Assembly: GCA_019637955.1 (NCBI GenBank)
Contig: JAHBUS010000001.1
Coordinates: forward strand, 62,001-126,000
Reading direction: 5' to 3'
Length of the DNA stretch: 64,000 nt
Source of the DNA: Pseudobdellovibrionaceae bacterium
GTDB lineage: Bacteria; Bdellovibrionota; Bdellovibrionia; Bdellovibrionales; Bdellovibrionaceae
The notes under the pieces: model-generated
Database searches by the model: none
Seen by the model: the letters and a program-made list of their open reading frames with translations, nothing else
What the model was told of the DNA's origin: nothing
In this document: piece after piece, positions 7,554-16,434 of the stretch
How positions within the stretch are numbered: the first letter of the stretch is position 1
Layout of the letters: every line of letters starts with the position of its first letter
Translations under genes and position numbers: made by a program

Positions 7554-8597
7554 GTGGATGAATTGATCATCATTGCGGTCTGTTTGTTTTTAAACGCCAT
7601 CTTTGCTGCGTACGAAATGGCTTTCGTTTCGGTGACCCGCCCCGATCTTCGCGGCATGGCCAAAAACGGAGACAAATCGGCCCGCCGCCTCCTGCTTATG
7701 CGCGACAACCCTGAGCGCACGCTCTCGATCATTCAGATCGGGATCACGCTGGTGGGGGCGATCGCGGCCGCCGTCGGCGGCTCGGGCGCTTCCGAGACTT
7801 TGGAACCCTACCTGATCGAGCGCTTTAAAATGGGCGAACTTCCGGCCGAAGTTCTTTCGGTGATCTTGGTCGTTCTTCCGATCACTTACTTGAGCGTGGT
7901 CATCGGTGAATTGGTTCCGAAGTCGCTGGCCCTGCGCGCCCCGCGCACGATCGCGCTTCAGGGGGCGCCCGCGCTCTTTGTCGCCGACCGGGTGCTGTCG
8001 CCGGTCATCACGGTGCTCGAATGGTCCACCAAAAAAATACTCTCGACGTTCTTTCGAAAATCCAACTCTCGAACCGAGACGTCAGCGCATACCACCGTCG
8101 AAATCGATGACCTTTCTCCGCTGCACCAAAAGTTCGTCTTGAACATGGTCGCGATCGAGAAACGCAAGATCAAAGACATCATGGTGCAATGGCCGCAGGT
8201 CAACCACATCAAGCTCACGGACTCGATCGAGACCGTCACGCAGGCCGTTTTGTCGTCGGGACACACGCGTCTGCCGGTGATCGATCATGATCATGTCGTG
8301 GGGGTCTTGCACACGAAAGAGTTCGTCGCGCTCAAAGAGTCGGGAGAGCCAAGCTGGGTCACGATCCTCAGACCCGTGATTAAAGTGCTGACCACCGACT
8401 CCAGCCTCGGCGTTTTGCGCCTGATGCAAGAGAAGCGAAGCCACTTGGCCGTGGTTTACGCCCCACCGCACGAACGCGTGGGAATCGTGACCATGGAAGA
8501 CATTCTCGAGGAGGTCGTCGGTGAGATTTACGACGAAGACGACGACGGGAAGATCCGCCGCATTTTCGCGTCCAAGGTCAAATCGAGGGGATCCTAA
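7554..8597 (+). CDS. CNNM/CorC-type transporter: DUF21 membrane domain plus CBS pair
   Basis: A 347-residue inner-membrane protein of the HlyC/CorC/CNNM family (divalent-cation, usually Mg2+, transport or homeostasis). Residues 1-170 are the DUF21 domain with several membrane segments and the family motifs 'AAYEMAFVSVTR' and 'ERTLSIIQIGITLVGAIAAA'. Residues about 190-330 are a CBS pair ('IKDIMVQWPQVNHI', 'GHTRLPVIDHDHVVGVLHTK', 'IVTMEDILEEVVGEIYDE') that binds adenine nucleotides. It ends soon after the CBS pair, so the C-terminal CorC_HlyC domain of longer members is absent. The start is GTG 7554; the only nearby ATG is in another frame. Name-based toxin annotations of this family (hemolysin) are misleading. 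Confidence 0.87.
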   Translation: MDELIIIAVCLFLNAIFAAYEMAFVSVTRPDLRGMAKNGDKSARRLLLMRDNPERTLSIIQIGITLVGAIAAAVGGSGASETLEPYLIERFKMGELPAEVLSVILVVLPITYLSVVIGELVPKSLALRAPRTIALQGAPALFVADRVLSPVITVLEWSTKKILSTFFRKSNSRTETSAHTTVEIDDLSPLHQKFVLNMVAIEKRKIKDIMVQWPQVNHIKLTDSIETVTQAVLSSGHTRLPVIDHDHVVGVLHTKEFVALKESGEPSWVTILRPVIKVLTTDSSLGVLRLMQEKRSHLAVVYAPPHERVGIVTMEDILEEVVGEIYDEDDDGKIRRIFASKVKSRGS

Positions 8598-8600
8598 TCG

Positions 8601-10937
8601 TCAACTTGCCTGCCGGCGAATCACGTCTTGCAGGCTTCCCAGGGCCAAAGGCTTGGCGACGTAGTCGTCCATGCCGGCCTCGAGGCAGCGTTCGCGATCG
8701 CCTTTCATCGCGTTGGCCGTGAGGGCGATCACTTTGGTCTTTTGCGAAGGGCCTGCCAGCGACCGGATCATCCTGGTCGCTTCGAATCCGTCCATCTCGG
8801 GCATTTGGCAATCCATCAGAATCAAATCGTACTCGCCGCGCTTGACCGCCTCAACGGCGGCGCTGCCATTCGAAACGACATCGGCCGTGTAACCGAGTCT
8901 GGCCAGCATCGACAGCGCGACTTTTTGATTCACCGAATTGTCTTCGGCCAGAAGAATGCGCAAGTTTTTGCGAGCCTCTCGAGGCTCGCACGCGGCGTGG
9001 TCGACGCGCTTGATTTTGCGTTTGTCGTGCTCGAGCTGAATCTCAAACCAAAAGGTGGACCCGCTCCCGACTTGGCTCTCAACGCCGATCTGGCCTTTCA
9101 TCAAATCCACGAGGCGCTTACAAATCGACAAACCCAAACCGGTGCCGCCGAAACGGCGCGTGGTCGACGAGTCGGCCTGCGAAAAGGCTTGAAAGAGCCG
9201 CGGGAGCACGTCGGTGGGGATTCCGACGCCGTAGTCCCGAACTTCGAACCGCACCAGCGACATTCCGGAGTGCTCCTCGCCCACCGTGACGTTGATTTCG
9301 ATCTCGGCGTTGTCGCTAAACTTGATGGCATTGCTCATCAAATTGATCAGCACTTGGCGGATGCGCACCGGGTCTCCCATGACTTCGGAAATGGGAGCTC
9401 CCTTGAAATGGCTGATCAATTTTAAATTTTTATGTTTCGCCGAGAGAGCCAACCCCTCCTTCACCTCGGTGATCATGCGCGGAAGGTCGAAGTCCGTTTT
9501 TTCAATTTCGAGTTTGCCGGCTTCGATTTTTGAGAAGTCCAAGATATCGCTGATGATCGCAAGCAGGCTGTTCGCCGACGCATGGGAGATCTGAAGCTGA
9601 TCGCGCTGCTCCTCGGTCAACTCACTGGCCAGAACCATTTCGGTCATGCCGATCACGCCATTGAGCGGCGTGCGGATTTCATGCGACATGTTGGCCAAGA
9701 ATTCGGACTTGGCCACCGAGGCCGCTTTCAGCGCACGGTTGGCCTCGAGAAGCTTGGCCTCCCGCTCCTTCTGGTCGGTGATATCGATCACGACGTCCAT
9801 GAACCCGCAAATTTCGTTGCGGTCATCAAAAAGCGGAAGCATCGACAAGTTCACGTCGATCACCTTGCCGTCGCGGGTGGTGCGTTTTCCTTGCCCGACC
9901 ACCTTGGACTTCGTCTGCAAAACTTTCGCGATGAACCACAGAACCTCTTCGCGCTGCCGGGGGTCGCGGTGCGGGAGCGGGCCCCCGAGAACTTCTTCTT
10001 TGCTCCAGCCAAACGTTTTTTCTTTCCAAGGATTCCACATGCGCACGCGCGCATCGAGATCATACATGGCGATCCCCACGGGACAGGTGTCGATCAAAGC
10101 TTGCAACATTTTCAGCGAAGACTCGCTTTCGGCTCGAGCTTTGTGAATTTCGGTCATGTCTTTCATGGTGACAACGGCCCCGGCCTTCTGGCCGTCACGG
10201 TCGTAAATGGCCCGGCCACCGCAGTTGACCGTTCGCTTCTCGCCCGCCACCGACTCAATGACGAGATACATATCTTTGACCGACCCCTCAACGAAGGCCC
10301 GGCGCAAAGGGATGTCGCTTGGGTTCAGCGGCGTCTTGCCGTCTTCGTCAAACAATCTGTAATAGCTGGCCCATTGCTCAGGAGGAATGTCCGAGCGGGA
10401 GTCCAAGCCGTGAAGCTCACGGGTGGCCCGGTTGAACACAGTCAATTCACCGCGTTCGTTGCAAGCAACAACCCCGTCGCTCAGGTTTTCGAGAACGGCG
10501 TTCAGAAAGTCGTTTTGCTTTTCGTTCTGCAGTTGCACCTGGAGTTCCCGGCGGGCCTCGTCGACCCGCATCTCGATGCGATCGACCGTCAGGCGCACGA
10601 TGGCCTCCAGGCCGAGCCGAATTTCCGAAGTCACCCAATGACCGCAAGTATTCATGAAATGCAGGTGACCGTAGATAAATCCGTGTGCGCCCTTGAGCGG
10701 GAAATCCAAATAAAAACTCATGGCCGGATCGCGCAGGGTCGTGTGGCCGTCATAGTCTTCGACCGAAATGCCCACCGGCGTGCGCCGCCACAGGCGCGGC
10801 TCCCCGAAAAGCGTCACGACCACCGACTCGCACCCGCTGAGCATGGAGGCCAACGAAATGAGACCGTCAAACTCCGTCGCGGTCAAAGAGCCGAAGACTT
10901 TGCGAATGATGTTGAGATCAGAAACAGCGCCGTCCAT
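8601..10937 (-). CDS. Hybrid sensor histidine kinase with PAS domains and receiver
   Basis: A 778-residue signalling protein without clear membrane segments, so probably cytoplasmic. The order of domains is a GAF-like N-terminal part (1-125), a linker helix, two PAS domains (about 140-260 and 270-390; '[18 protein letters not shown]', '[18 protein letters not shown]'), the phosphoacceptor helix with H box '[18 protein letters not shown]', the ATPase with '[20 protein letters not shown]' and '[14 protein letters not shown]', and a C-terminal receiver '[17 protein letters not shown]' with phospho-Asp in '[13 protein letters not shown]' and Lys in 'DYVAKPL'. It would autophosphorylate and pass the phosphate to its own receiver, then to an Hpt protein not present here. 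ATG 10937 is preferred over TTG 10943. Its stop is four bases from the convergent transporter gene. Confidence 0.92.
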   Translation of the reverse strand: MDGAVSDLNIIRKVFGSLTATEFDGLISLASMLSGCESVVVTLFGEPRLWRRTPVGISVEDYDGHTTLRDPAMSFYLDFPLKGAHGFIYGHLHFMNTCGHWVTSEIRLGLEAIVRLTVDRIEMRVDEARRELQVQLQNEKQNDFLNAVLENLSDGVVACNERGELTVFNRATRELHGLDSRSDIPPEQWASYYRLFDEDGKTPLNPSDIPLRRAFVEGSVKDMYLVIESVAGEKRTVNCGGRAIYDRDGQKAGAVVTMKDMTEIHKARAESESSLKMLQALIDTCPVGIAMYDLDARVRMWNPWKEKTFGWSKEEVLGGPLPHRDPRQREEVLWFIAKVLQTKSKVVGQGKRTTRDGKVIDVNLSMLPLFDDRNEICGFMDVVIDITDQKEREAKLLEANRALKAASVAKSEFLANMSHEIRTPLNGVIGMTEMVLASELTEEQRDQLQISHASANSLLAIISDILDFSKIEAGKLEIEKTDFDLPRMITEVKEGLALSAKHKNLKLISHFKGAPISEVMGDPVRIRQVLINLMSNAIKFSDNAEIEINVTVGEEHSGMSLVRFEVRDYGVGIPTDVLPRLFQAFSQADSSTTRRFGGTGLGLSICKRLVDLMKGQIGVESQVGSGSTFWFEIQLEHDKRKIKRVDHAACEPREARKNLRILLAEDNSVNQKVALSMLARLGYTADVVSNGSAAVEAVKRGEYDLILMDCQMPEMDGFEATRMIRSLAGPSQKTKVIALTANAMKGDRERCLEAGMDDYVAKPLALGSLQDVIRRQAS

Positions 10938-11065
10938 AAACAACTGATCGGCGATTTGCGCTGGGGGAATCAGACTTGGGGTCTAGTATGGAGAGAACTT
11001 GATAGGCTTGAATCAAACTTGGACCGCCCGTCTCAAAACGAGCGGCCCAATAAGGTTCTGGACAC

Positions 11066-12088
11066 TTATTCGACGGTGGAGAGGATCTCTTTGGCCTTCT
11101 GGCTGTCTTTGACGTCTTTCAAGATGATTTTCACTCGGCGGCTTCGATCGTAGTCGACCTGCCCGCCACGGATCACGGGCTGCGATTCGCCCAGGGCCTG
11201 GGTCCCGATCGTGGAATCCGAAACGCCATCGCTGGCGAGCGCACGTTTCACGCTTTCGGCGCGGCGCTGGGACAGCTCTTCATTGTACGATTCCGTCCCG
11301 GTGGGATCCGCGAAACCCTGCACTTCAATTCCCGAAGCGACGTCGGGATTGTCTTTCAAGGCCGACGACAGTTTTTCGAGATCTTGGCGGGCACCCGAAG
11401 AGATCTCGGCTTTATCGACTTCAAAGTAGATGCGCTTCGGAACGACCATTTCACTCACGCCCGTGGGCGCGGCCTCATTGGCCGCGGGAACCGGGCGCGA
11501 AGCCTGTTCGCTGCGAACGCGGGTCGCGCCGGGCGATCCACCGATCTGCAATTCAAGTGCGGCATTGGTCACGGTCTGCGCCGGGATATTGAGATCCGCC
11601 ATGCCTTTGAGGCCCAATCGCATCAGTGTCGAATCGCCGAGAGCCCAGTCTTTATAAACGCCCACCCCGGCAAATGCCGCGAGCGTGTCGTCCGAAGCGC
11701 CGAGTTCGCGGGCTTTTCCAAGCGTGGTGTTGATCACGGGACCCGCGTGCCAAGTTTGCGCCAGACGGTAACCCGCAACGCCTTCGAGAATCGCGGTGTC
11801 GATCTTTTGATCCGCATCGCGGTTGTCGAAACGAAACGCACCCAAACTCAGATCGTTGATCCAGTTTTCGGTGTACTGCGAGCCGATGATCTTCAGACCG
11901 GCTTGATCGATATTGATCGAATCTTCGTTTTGAATGTTGTCCAAGGCGCCGCCCACCGCGGAACCGAACAACCAAAACCCTTGGGGATTTTTGGCCGAAT
12001 TTGGCTGCGTGTAATCGAGGCGCGACGTGTTTTGCGCCATGGCGGCGACGGAAGCGAACATCGTGAAGGTCAAAGCTGCGAATTTCAT
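11066..12088 (-). CDS. OmpA-family outer-membrane protein with peptidoglycan-binding domain
   Basis: A 340-residue exported protein. ATG 12088 starts a signal peptide ('FTMFASVAAMAQN') and has GGAG eight bases upstream; a longer frame to 12136 would mask it. Residues about 20-200 look like a beta-rich barrel or periplasmic domain. Residues about 220-335 are the OmpA-type C-terminal domain: 'KRIYFEVDKAEISSGARQDL', 'IEVQGFADPTGTESYNEELS', 'RRAESVKRAL' and 'SRRVKIIL', which include the Asp and Arg that hold diaminopimelate in peptidoglycan. It probably tethers the outer membrane to the wall. The N-terminal domain does not match classical OmpA closely, so any pore function is open. Confidence 0.88.
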   Translation of the reverse strand: MKFAALTFTMFASVAAMAQNTSRLDYTQPNSAKNPQGFWLFGSAVGGALDNIQNEDSINIDQAGLKIIGSQYTENWINDLSLGAFRFDNRDADQKIDTAILEGVAGYRLAQTWHAGPVINTTLGKARELGASDDTLAAFAGVGVYKDWALGDSTLMRLGLKGMADLNIPAQTVTNAALELQIGGSPGATRVRSEQASRPVPAANEAAPTGVSEMVVPKRIYFEVDKAEISSGARQDLEKLSSALKDNPDVASGIEVQGFADPTGTESYNEELSQRRAESVKRALASDGVSDSTIGTQALGESQPVIRGGQVDYDRSRRVKIILKDVKDSQKAKEILSTVE

Positions 12089-12202
12089 GGGTGCATCTCC
12101 TTGAGGGGTTGGAATGCACCCATGATGGATCAACATGTGACGGCTGTCACCCGGGAGCGTGTTTAGAGTTCTTCACGCCTCCTCAGAAAATCCCGACACT
12201 GC

Positions 12203-12937
12203 TCAATGCTTGAGCTTCACTTGAACCTGCACGGCCCCCGCCGGCGAAAGACTGAGCGTCTGGACATCGGCCGCGCCGTACTTGTTCTCTAAGAGCATCG
12301 ACACGCTCGAGAGGTAAGGCGAAAAGAATCGAATGCGCGGGGTTTGCCGCGCCATGGGCGAGAGCGTTCGCAAACAGGAGACCGCGTCCTTCTCGTTCGC
12401 GCACACCGACGTGTCGAGGTAGTTGCGCCCCATCGGAAGCGCGGGGTCCTCAAAGGCACCGCTCTGAACGGCCTGATCGCGCAGCACCACGTCCGATGTC
12501 ACATGCTGCTTGAGCGCGTACAGTTGATGGCTGGAAATCGACGCGACCGAGCAGGTGTCTTTGGTTTTTCCGTACATGAATTCGACGTGAACGCTTTGCT
12601 GAAGCGGATCGTTCACTGTGACCTCGACCTCGCGGGTTTCGCCGGGCAGGATGGGGGCCGACGTCGCCGTCGAGAACGTGACTTGTGAATCACGCATCAA
12701 CTCCTGTTGGCGCGTCATCGTCATTCCTGACCGGCAGATCTCGGCGAAACCGCCCGTCGGCGCTTGACCCACTCTGGAGAGGGCCAACTGTCCGTTCGTG
12801 ACGTAGATCACGCCCGGTGATAAAGGCATCAAGCCGCCGTTGGTGACCGCGACTTTGTAGACGTCGGCGTGCGCATGTAGGCCCGCCAGCATCAGAGCCG
12901 CCAAGGCTCCGCAAATTTTTAAGGATGCTGTTTTCAT
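12203..12937 (-). CDS. Secreted protein with spondin-like domain
   Basis: A 244-residue protein with a signal peptide (residues 1-24, 'LAALMLAGLHAHADV') and ATG 12937 preceded by AAGGAGG. The mature protein begins 'YKVAVTNGGLMPLSPGVIYV', has 'LSRVGQAPTGGFAEICRSG' and then 'ILPGETREVEVTV', the same order of blocks as bacterial spondin_N domains (a beta-sandwich binding surfaces or metal in animal spondins). The match is by eye. After it, a helical part and 'FFSPYLSSVSMLLENKYG' are unassigned. It is transcribed in the same direction as the OmpA-type gene 114 bases downstream, suggesting a surface role. It could also be an unrelated beta-sandwich. Confidence 0.65.
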   Translation of the reverse strand: MKTASLKICGALAALMLAGLHAHADVYKVAVTNGGLMPLSPGVIYVTNGQLALSRVGQAPTGGFAEICRSGMTMTRQQELMRDSQVTFSTATSAPILPGETREVEVTVNDPLQQSVHVEFMYGKTKDTCSVASISSHQLYALKQHVTSDVVLRDQAVQSGAFEDPALPMGRNYLDTSVCANEKDAVSCLRTLSPMARQTPRIRFFSPYLSSVSMLLENKYGAADVQTLSLSPAGAVQVQVKLKH

Positions 12938-13092
12938 GATTCCTCCTTGGAGGTCTTTGCGCAGAGCGGATTGATTTCCGTGCGCTCGAAGACACTCTCC
13001 GGTTGGAACCACGATTTGTCGCGAATAGAGATGCTAAAGCGGGAGATTAGCTTTTCTAAACTCCCCAGTTCTCTTCACACTTCGGCGAAAAT

Positions 13093-13902
13093 TCAGAGAA
13101 CGGGCTCGACCACCGGCAGCTCGGGATTGACACCGCGAACCTCGCGGCCGCTCATCGACGCCTCTTCAAGGCCCGGATGATAATGGTAGACCAGCGCCCC
13201 GTCTTTCAAGAGCGGGAAGATTTTCTTTGCGAGCGAAAGAGAAATCGCCGGGCAACCCCAGCTCACGCCGAGACGGTTGTACGGGAGCTTGGTCAAAGGA
13301 TTTGTGGTCTTTGCAAAAGACGAGTCCGCATACCAAGCTCCGTGCATCACGATGTCGCGGTTGTAAGCTTGATCATTGGAACTCATCAAGCCGTACATGC
13401 GCAAAGTCGCGCCGTAACTGCCGCTGTAAGTTTCGCCCGTCACGTAGATGCCGAGGGACGTTTGGCGCGAATCTTTGACATTGCTAAACTTGTAAGCGTA
13501 GAGCTCGCCGGTGTTTTTGCCGTGGGTGACCAGGGTTTTGCTCACCACGCCCGTCTTCCAATTGATCAGGAAGTAGCGCGTCTCCATCGAGGGCTTCGTG
13601 TAATCGATGATCACACCGTACTCGTGCCCTTTCAGCGTGACGGTGCGCTCGGCCTTTTTGCGCTTTTTCTCTTCGCACGGTTTCACGCTCGCCGGGTCTT
13701 GACCATCGCAGGTGTAAACGTCCTGTTTGAACTCGCGCCCGTTGTTTTGATCGAAGAATCGAACCAACCGGTCAAGCGCCTCACGGGGAACGCCCTGTTC
13801 CACGATCTTGGTTTGCAACTCGGGCGTCACCAGTTCCGAGGCCGAGGCCCCCAGGCTTGCGATCAGGAGCGAGACGCTCATCATCAACTTAACGGCTTTC
13901 AT
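13093..13902 (-). CDS. Murein L,D-transpeptidase catalytic-domain protein
   Basis: A 269-residue exported enzyme (signal peptide 1-22) of the L,D-transpeptidase catalytic domain 2 family, which forms or exchanges cross-links in peptidoglycan using a cysteine nucleophile. The catalytic motif is seen as 'RLGVSWGCPAISLSLAKKI', with the nucleophilic Cys, and the His in 'IVMHGAWYADSS'. Upstream, 'LINWKTGVVSKTLVTHGKNT' forms the YkuD-like beta core. GGAGG precedes ATG 13902. Its first 14 bases overlap the end of the protease gene upstream, so the two are co-transcribed. In predatory relatives such enzymes strengthen or modify prey or own wall; which applies here is not decided by sequence. Confidence 0.88.
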   Translation of the reverse strand: MKAVKLMMSVSLLIASLGASASELVTPELQTKIVEQGVPREALDRLVRFFDQNNGREFKQDVYTCDGQDPASVKPCEEKKRKKAERTVTLKGHEYGVIIDYTKPSMETRYFLINWKTGVVSKTLVTHGKNTGELYAYKFSNVKDSRQTSLGIYVTGETYSGSYGATLRMYGLMSSNDQAYNRDIVMHGAWYADSSFAKTTNPLTKLPYNRLGVSWGCPAISLSLAKKIFPLLKDGALVYHYHPGLEEASMSGREVRGVNPELPVVEPVL

Positions 13903-14662
13903 TCAAAACCTCCGCGCGCGAATGGGCTTTGAGGGCGGCCTGGACCCGTTTCGAGAAAACGGAAACCGGGATCGCCCCATTGCTAAAATTGACATGGTAG
14001 TACTTCACAACTTCGTCGAAGCGGGCCCGCTCGGTCACGTTGAGCGCGACCACGCGGTAATCGTTTCCGCGCTTGGCGAGAAGCGGTCCGCCCGAGCTCC
14101 CTGCGCGGCTGGCGCAGTCATGCCGCCAACCGCCCCGGTCCGGAATCGTTTCCGGATGCACCAGGCACTGGGGGTCGAGGGTCAGGCTGTCGGTCATGCG
14201 ATCGCCCGGATAGCCAGCGAGCACCAAGTTTTCGTTCATCACATTTTCGTGGGTCAAGGTTTCGAGTTCAAACCACCCGTACACCTCGCCCAGACAGACC
14301 GAAAGCTTCATCAAAGCCCAATCCTCTTCGTTTGCACCGACGCGCGCTTGGGGATTGTAGCGTCCCGCCGCGACGATCACGGCCTCGACCGGCGTCTCGC
14401 TTAAGAGCGTGAAGTGCGAAGGCGCTTCACCTTGAGCCACGTGAAAGTTCGTGAGGATGTGACAGCGGCCCACCAGAAAAGCCGTTCCACGTCCGTCACG
14501 GTCGGGGTGCGAGAGCACGCCCACGCGGGCCAGAGGCTCGCCCATTTTGGGCTGAAGCGACTCGCGGTCATCGCGGTAGAAAATCCCGGCCTTCGACGGC
14601 AAAGCCCCCAGCACGAGGGCCAAGGCCAAAAACGGTCGCAGGCCTGTCAAAAAGTATGACAT
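13889..14662 (-). CDS. Exported trypsin-like serine protease
   Basis: A 257-residue chymotrypsin-fold protease. ATG 14662 starts a signal peptide ('FLALALVLGALPSKAG') with GAGAGGAT just upstream; the longer frame to 14737 is less likely. The catalytic triad is visible: His in 'CHILTNFHVAQG', Asp in 'NEEDWALMKLSV' and Ser in 'RAGSSGGPLLA'. There is no PDZ domain, so this is not a DegP-type protease. Several cysteines, including 'GRCHILT' and 'KLSVCLGEV', could form disulfides. It overlaps the L,D-transpeptidase gene downstream by 14 bases. Likely roles are extracellular protein digestion or processing of envelope proteins. Confidence 0.87.
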   Translation of the reverse strand: MSYFLTGLRPFLALALVLGALPSKAGIFYRDDRESLQPKMGEPLARVGVLSHPDRDGRGTAFLVGRCHILTNFHVAQGEAPSHFTLLSETPVEAVIVAAGRYNPQARVGANEEDWALMKLSVCLGEVYGWFELETLTHENVMNENLVLAGYPGDRMTDSLTLDPQCLVHPETIPDRGGWRHDCASRAGSSGGPLLAKRGNDYRVVALNVTERARFDEVVKYYHVNFSNGAIPVSVFSKRVQAALKAHSRAEVLNESR

Positions 14663-14733
14663 CCAGATCCTCTCTCCGAGTCCGCCGCGGCATTTTTGCC
14701 GGGCTCCATCGAAGAGATCCAAGATGGATGCCA

Positions 14734-15747
14734 TCAAGAAACGGGTTTGAGTCCTGCCACCTCGGCGAGGATTTGGTAAGAACGAAGTTTGTTCTCGAGC
14801 GAATACGTTTCGGAGGTGATGATCAGCTCATCGGCCTGAGTCTCGTGCAAAAGATTTTCGAAACCCTGTTTGATTTTGAGCGGTCCGCCCACCACCAAGA
14901 GCGCCATCGAAGAGCGAACCGCCATCTCCTCTTGCGGCGTCCAGAGGCCTTCCATGGTGGGGACCGGCGGCTGCGCCTGCGCGGAGCCCCGACGGACCAG
15001 ATTCAAAAAGCGAAGATACAAACTGGTGGCCAAGAATTCGGCCTCTTCATCCGAGGGCGCCGCGATCATCGGCGCGCCCACCATCACCCGAGGTTTTTCG
15101 AGCCCGCGCGAGGGCTGAAATTCAGACCGATAAATCTGCAGCGCCTGCATCATGTAGCCGGGAGCAAAGTGACCGGCAAACGCGTAAGGACGACCGAGCC
15201 TTGCGGCCAAATGCGCGCTGTACAGACTCGATCCCAAAATCCAGATCGGCACGTCAATTCCCGCCCCCGGGATGGCCTTGAGACGTTGTCCAGGCTCCGC
15301 CGGAGCAAAGTACGCCTCGAGCTCTTCGATCTGTTCGCCAAAATCGGACTCCACCCGTGCGCCCGCCCCTCGCAGCGCCCGCATCGTGGCCTGATCGCTC
15401 CCGGGCGCGCGGCCCAAACCCAAATCGATGCGGCCGGGGTACAGCGTCTCGAGCGTGCCGAACTGTTCGGCGATCACCATGGGCGAATGGTTCGGGAGCA
15501 TGATGCCGCCCGACCCGACGCGGATCTTCGACGTGTGCCCCGCAACGAAGCCGATCAAAACCGAGGTCGCGGCGCTCGCGATGCCTTCCAGATTGTGATG
15601 TTCGGCCAACCAGTAGCGCGAGTAGCCCCAAGCCTCGGCCTTTTGCGCGAGCGTCTTCGTGGCGACGTAAGCGTCATGGATGGTTTTGCCTTGAGGATAG
15701 GTGGCAAGATCGAGAACGGAGATGGGCGTACCGGCCAGGGTTTTCAT
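14734..15747 (-). CDS. Luciferase-like (LLM class) flavin-dependent oxidoreductase
   Basis: A 337-residue cytosolic flavoprotein of the bacterial-luciferase-like monooxygenase superfamily. Seen are '[19 protein letters not shown]', '[20 protein letters not shown]' and '[19 protein letters not shown]', the hallmark blocks of the single-enzyme LLM group (the 'MsnO8'-like subfamily). It would use reduced FMN and oxygen to oxidise an unknown small molecule. ATG 15747 gives the usual N-terminus '[19 protein letters not shown]'. It stands alone, convergent to none of its neighbours and 71 bases upstream of the protease gene. The substrate cannot be read from sequence. Confidence 0.88.
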   Translation of the reverse strand: MKTLAGTPISVLDLATYPQGKTIHDAYVATKTLAQKAEAWGYSRYWLAEHHNLEGIASAATSVLIGFVAGHTSKIRVGSGGIMLPNHSPMVIAEQFGTLETLYPGRIDLGLGRAPGSDQATMRALRGAGARVESDFGEQIEELEAYFAPAEPGQRLKAIPGAGIDVPIWILGSSLYSAHLAARLGRPYAFAGHFAPGYMMQALQIYRSEFQPSRGLEKPRVMVGAPMIAAPSDEEAEFLATSLYLRFLNLVRRGSAQAQPPVPTMEGLWTPQEEMAVRSSMALLVVGGPLKIKQGFENLLHETQADELIITSETYSLENKLRSYQILAEVAGLKPVS

Positions 15748-15818
15748 GACAAGGAGCCTACCCCAGCCCGGCCGCGGCCGCAAAGAATGGCCGCGGGGTT
15801 ACCCGCGGACCAGTGAAT

Positions 15819-16355
15819 TTAGGGATACTGACAATGGGCTTGCGACGTGATCTGCATTTTGCCCAGATCGATGCCGTTGTCGACCGCGATCTTTTTGGCT
15901 TCGTCGAACAAATCAGGCGCCAGCTCGGGAGTTCGCGACAAGATCCACAGGCTCGAGCCGTCGCGATTCGAAACCACCGCGTAACGGTAGTCTTTGTCCA
16001 AACCGATGATCCAATAATCGCCTTTGAACGGAAGGAAGAAGACGACCTCCAGCTTGGCGTTGGTGGCGCGGTCCGCAACGGTCGCGGTGCCTTTGGCCTC
16101 GTTCAGCTTACCGTCGGCAGAGCCTTTGTTGCAGGTGTTATAAACCGAAATTTTCCCATCGGGCAGCTCGGCGTACTGAGCGCGCGAGCAGACGCAGCCT
16201 TGGCTGAAGACCTGCGGGATTGAGCCGATCTCGTACCAATCGCCCAAGTAACGTTTCAGATCAACGTAGTCCACCGTTCGGGGTGCCGCCACGGCAACGG
16301 CCGAGAGCAGCGTGAGCGCGAAACCCGTGATCAACACTTTCATTTTGGCTTTCAT
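15819..16355 (-). CDS. Lipocalin family protein (Blc-like), exported
   Basis: A 178-residue lipocalin with signal peptide (1-24, 'LLSAVAVAAPRTV'). The lipocalin signature is clear: 'YLGDWYEIGSIPQVFSQGC', then 'LPDGKISVYNTC' and 'DYRYAVVSNRDGSSLWILSR'. Bacterial lipocalins bind lysophospholipids or fatty acids at the envelope. Unlike Blc it has no lipobox, so it should be soluble in the periplasm. The pair of Cys in 'QGCVCSRAQYAEL' plus later Cys residues suggest disulfides. GGAGG precedes ATG 16355. The gene is divergent from the photolyase gene, with about 80 bases between the starts. Confidence 0.9.
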   Translation of the reverse strand: MKAKMKVLITGFALTLLSAVAVAAPRTVDYVDLKRYLGDWYEIGSIPQVFSQGCVCSRAQYAELPDGKISVYNTCNKGSADGKLNEAKGTATVADRATNAKLEVVFFLPFKGDYWIIGLDKDYRYAVVSNRDGSSLWILSRTPELAPDLFDEAKKIAVDNGIDLGKMQITSQAHCQYP

Positions 16356-16434
16356 ATTGCCTCCTCATCAGGCGAATGCTAACCCAGTCGGCGCTGGCGT
16401 CAAAGAACACCCGAACTGGTTAAGGAAACTAAAC

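Noticed and set aside
7554-8597. Hemolysin
   Set aside because: The family name HlyC/hemolysin is historical. The DUF21 plus CBS architecture indicates cation transport or homeostasis, not a toxin.
9582-11153. A 523-codon open frame on the plus strand
   Set aside because: It lies wholly opposite the hybrid histidine kinase, whose domains are unmistakable. The translation is rich in His, Arg and Gln and has no domain; it is a shadow frame caused by high G+C.
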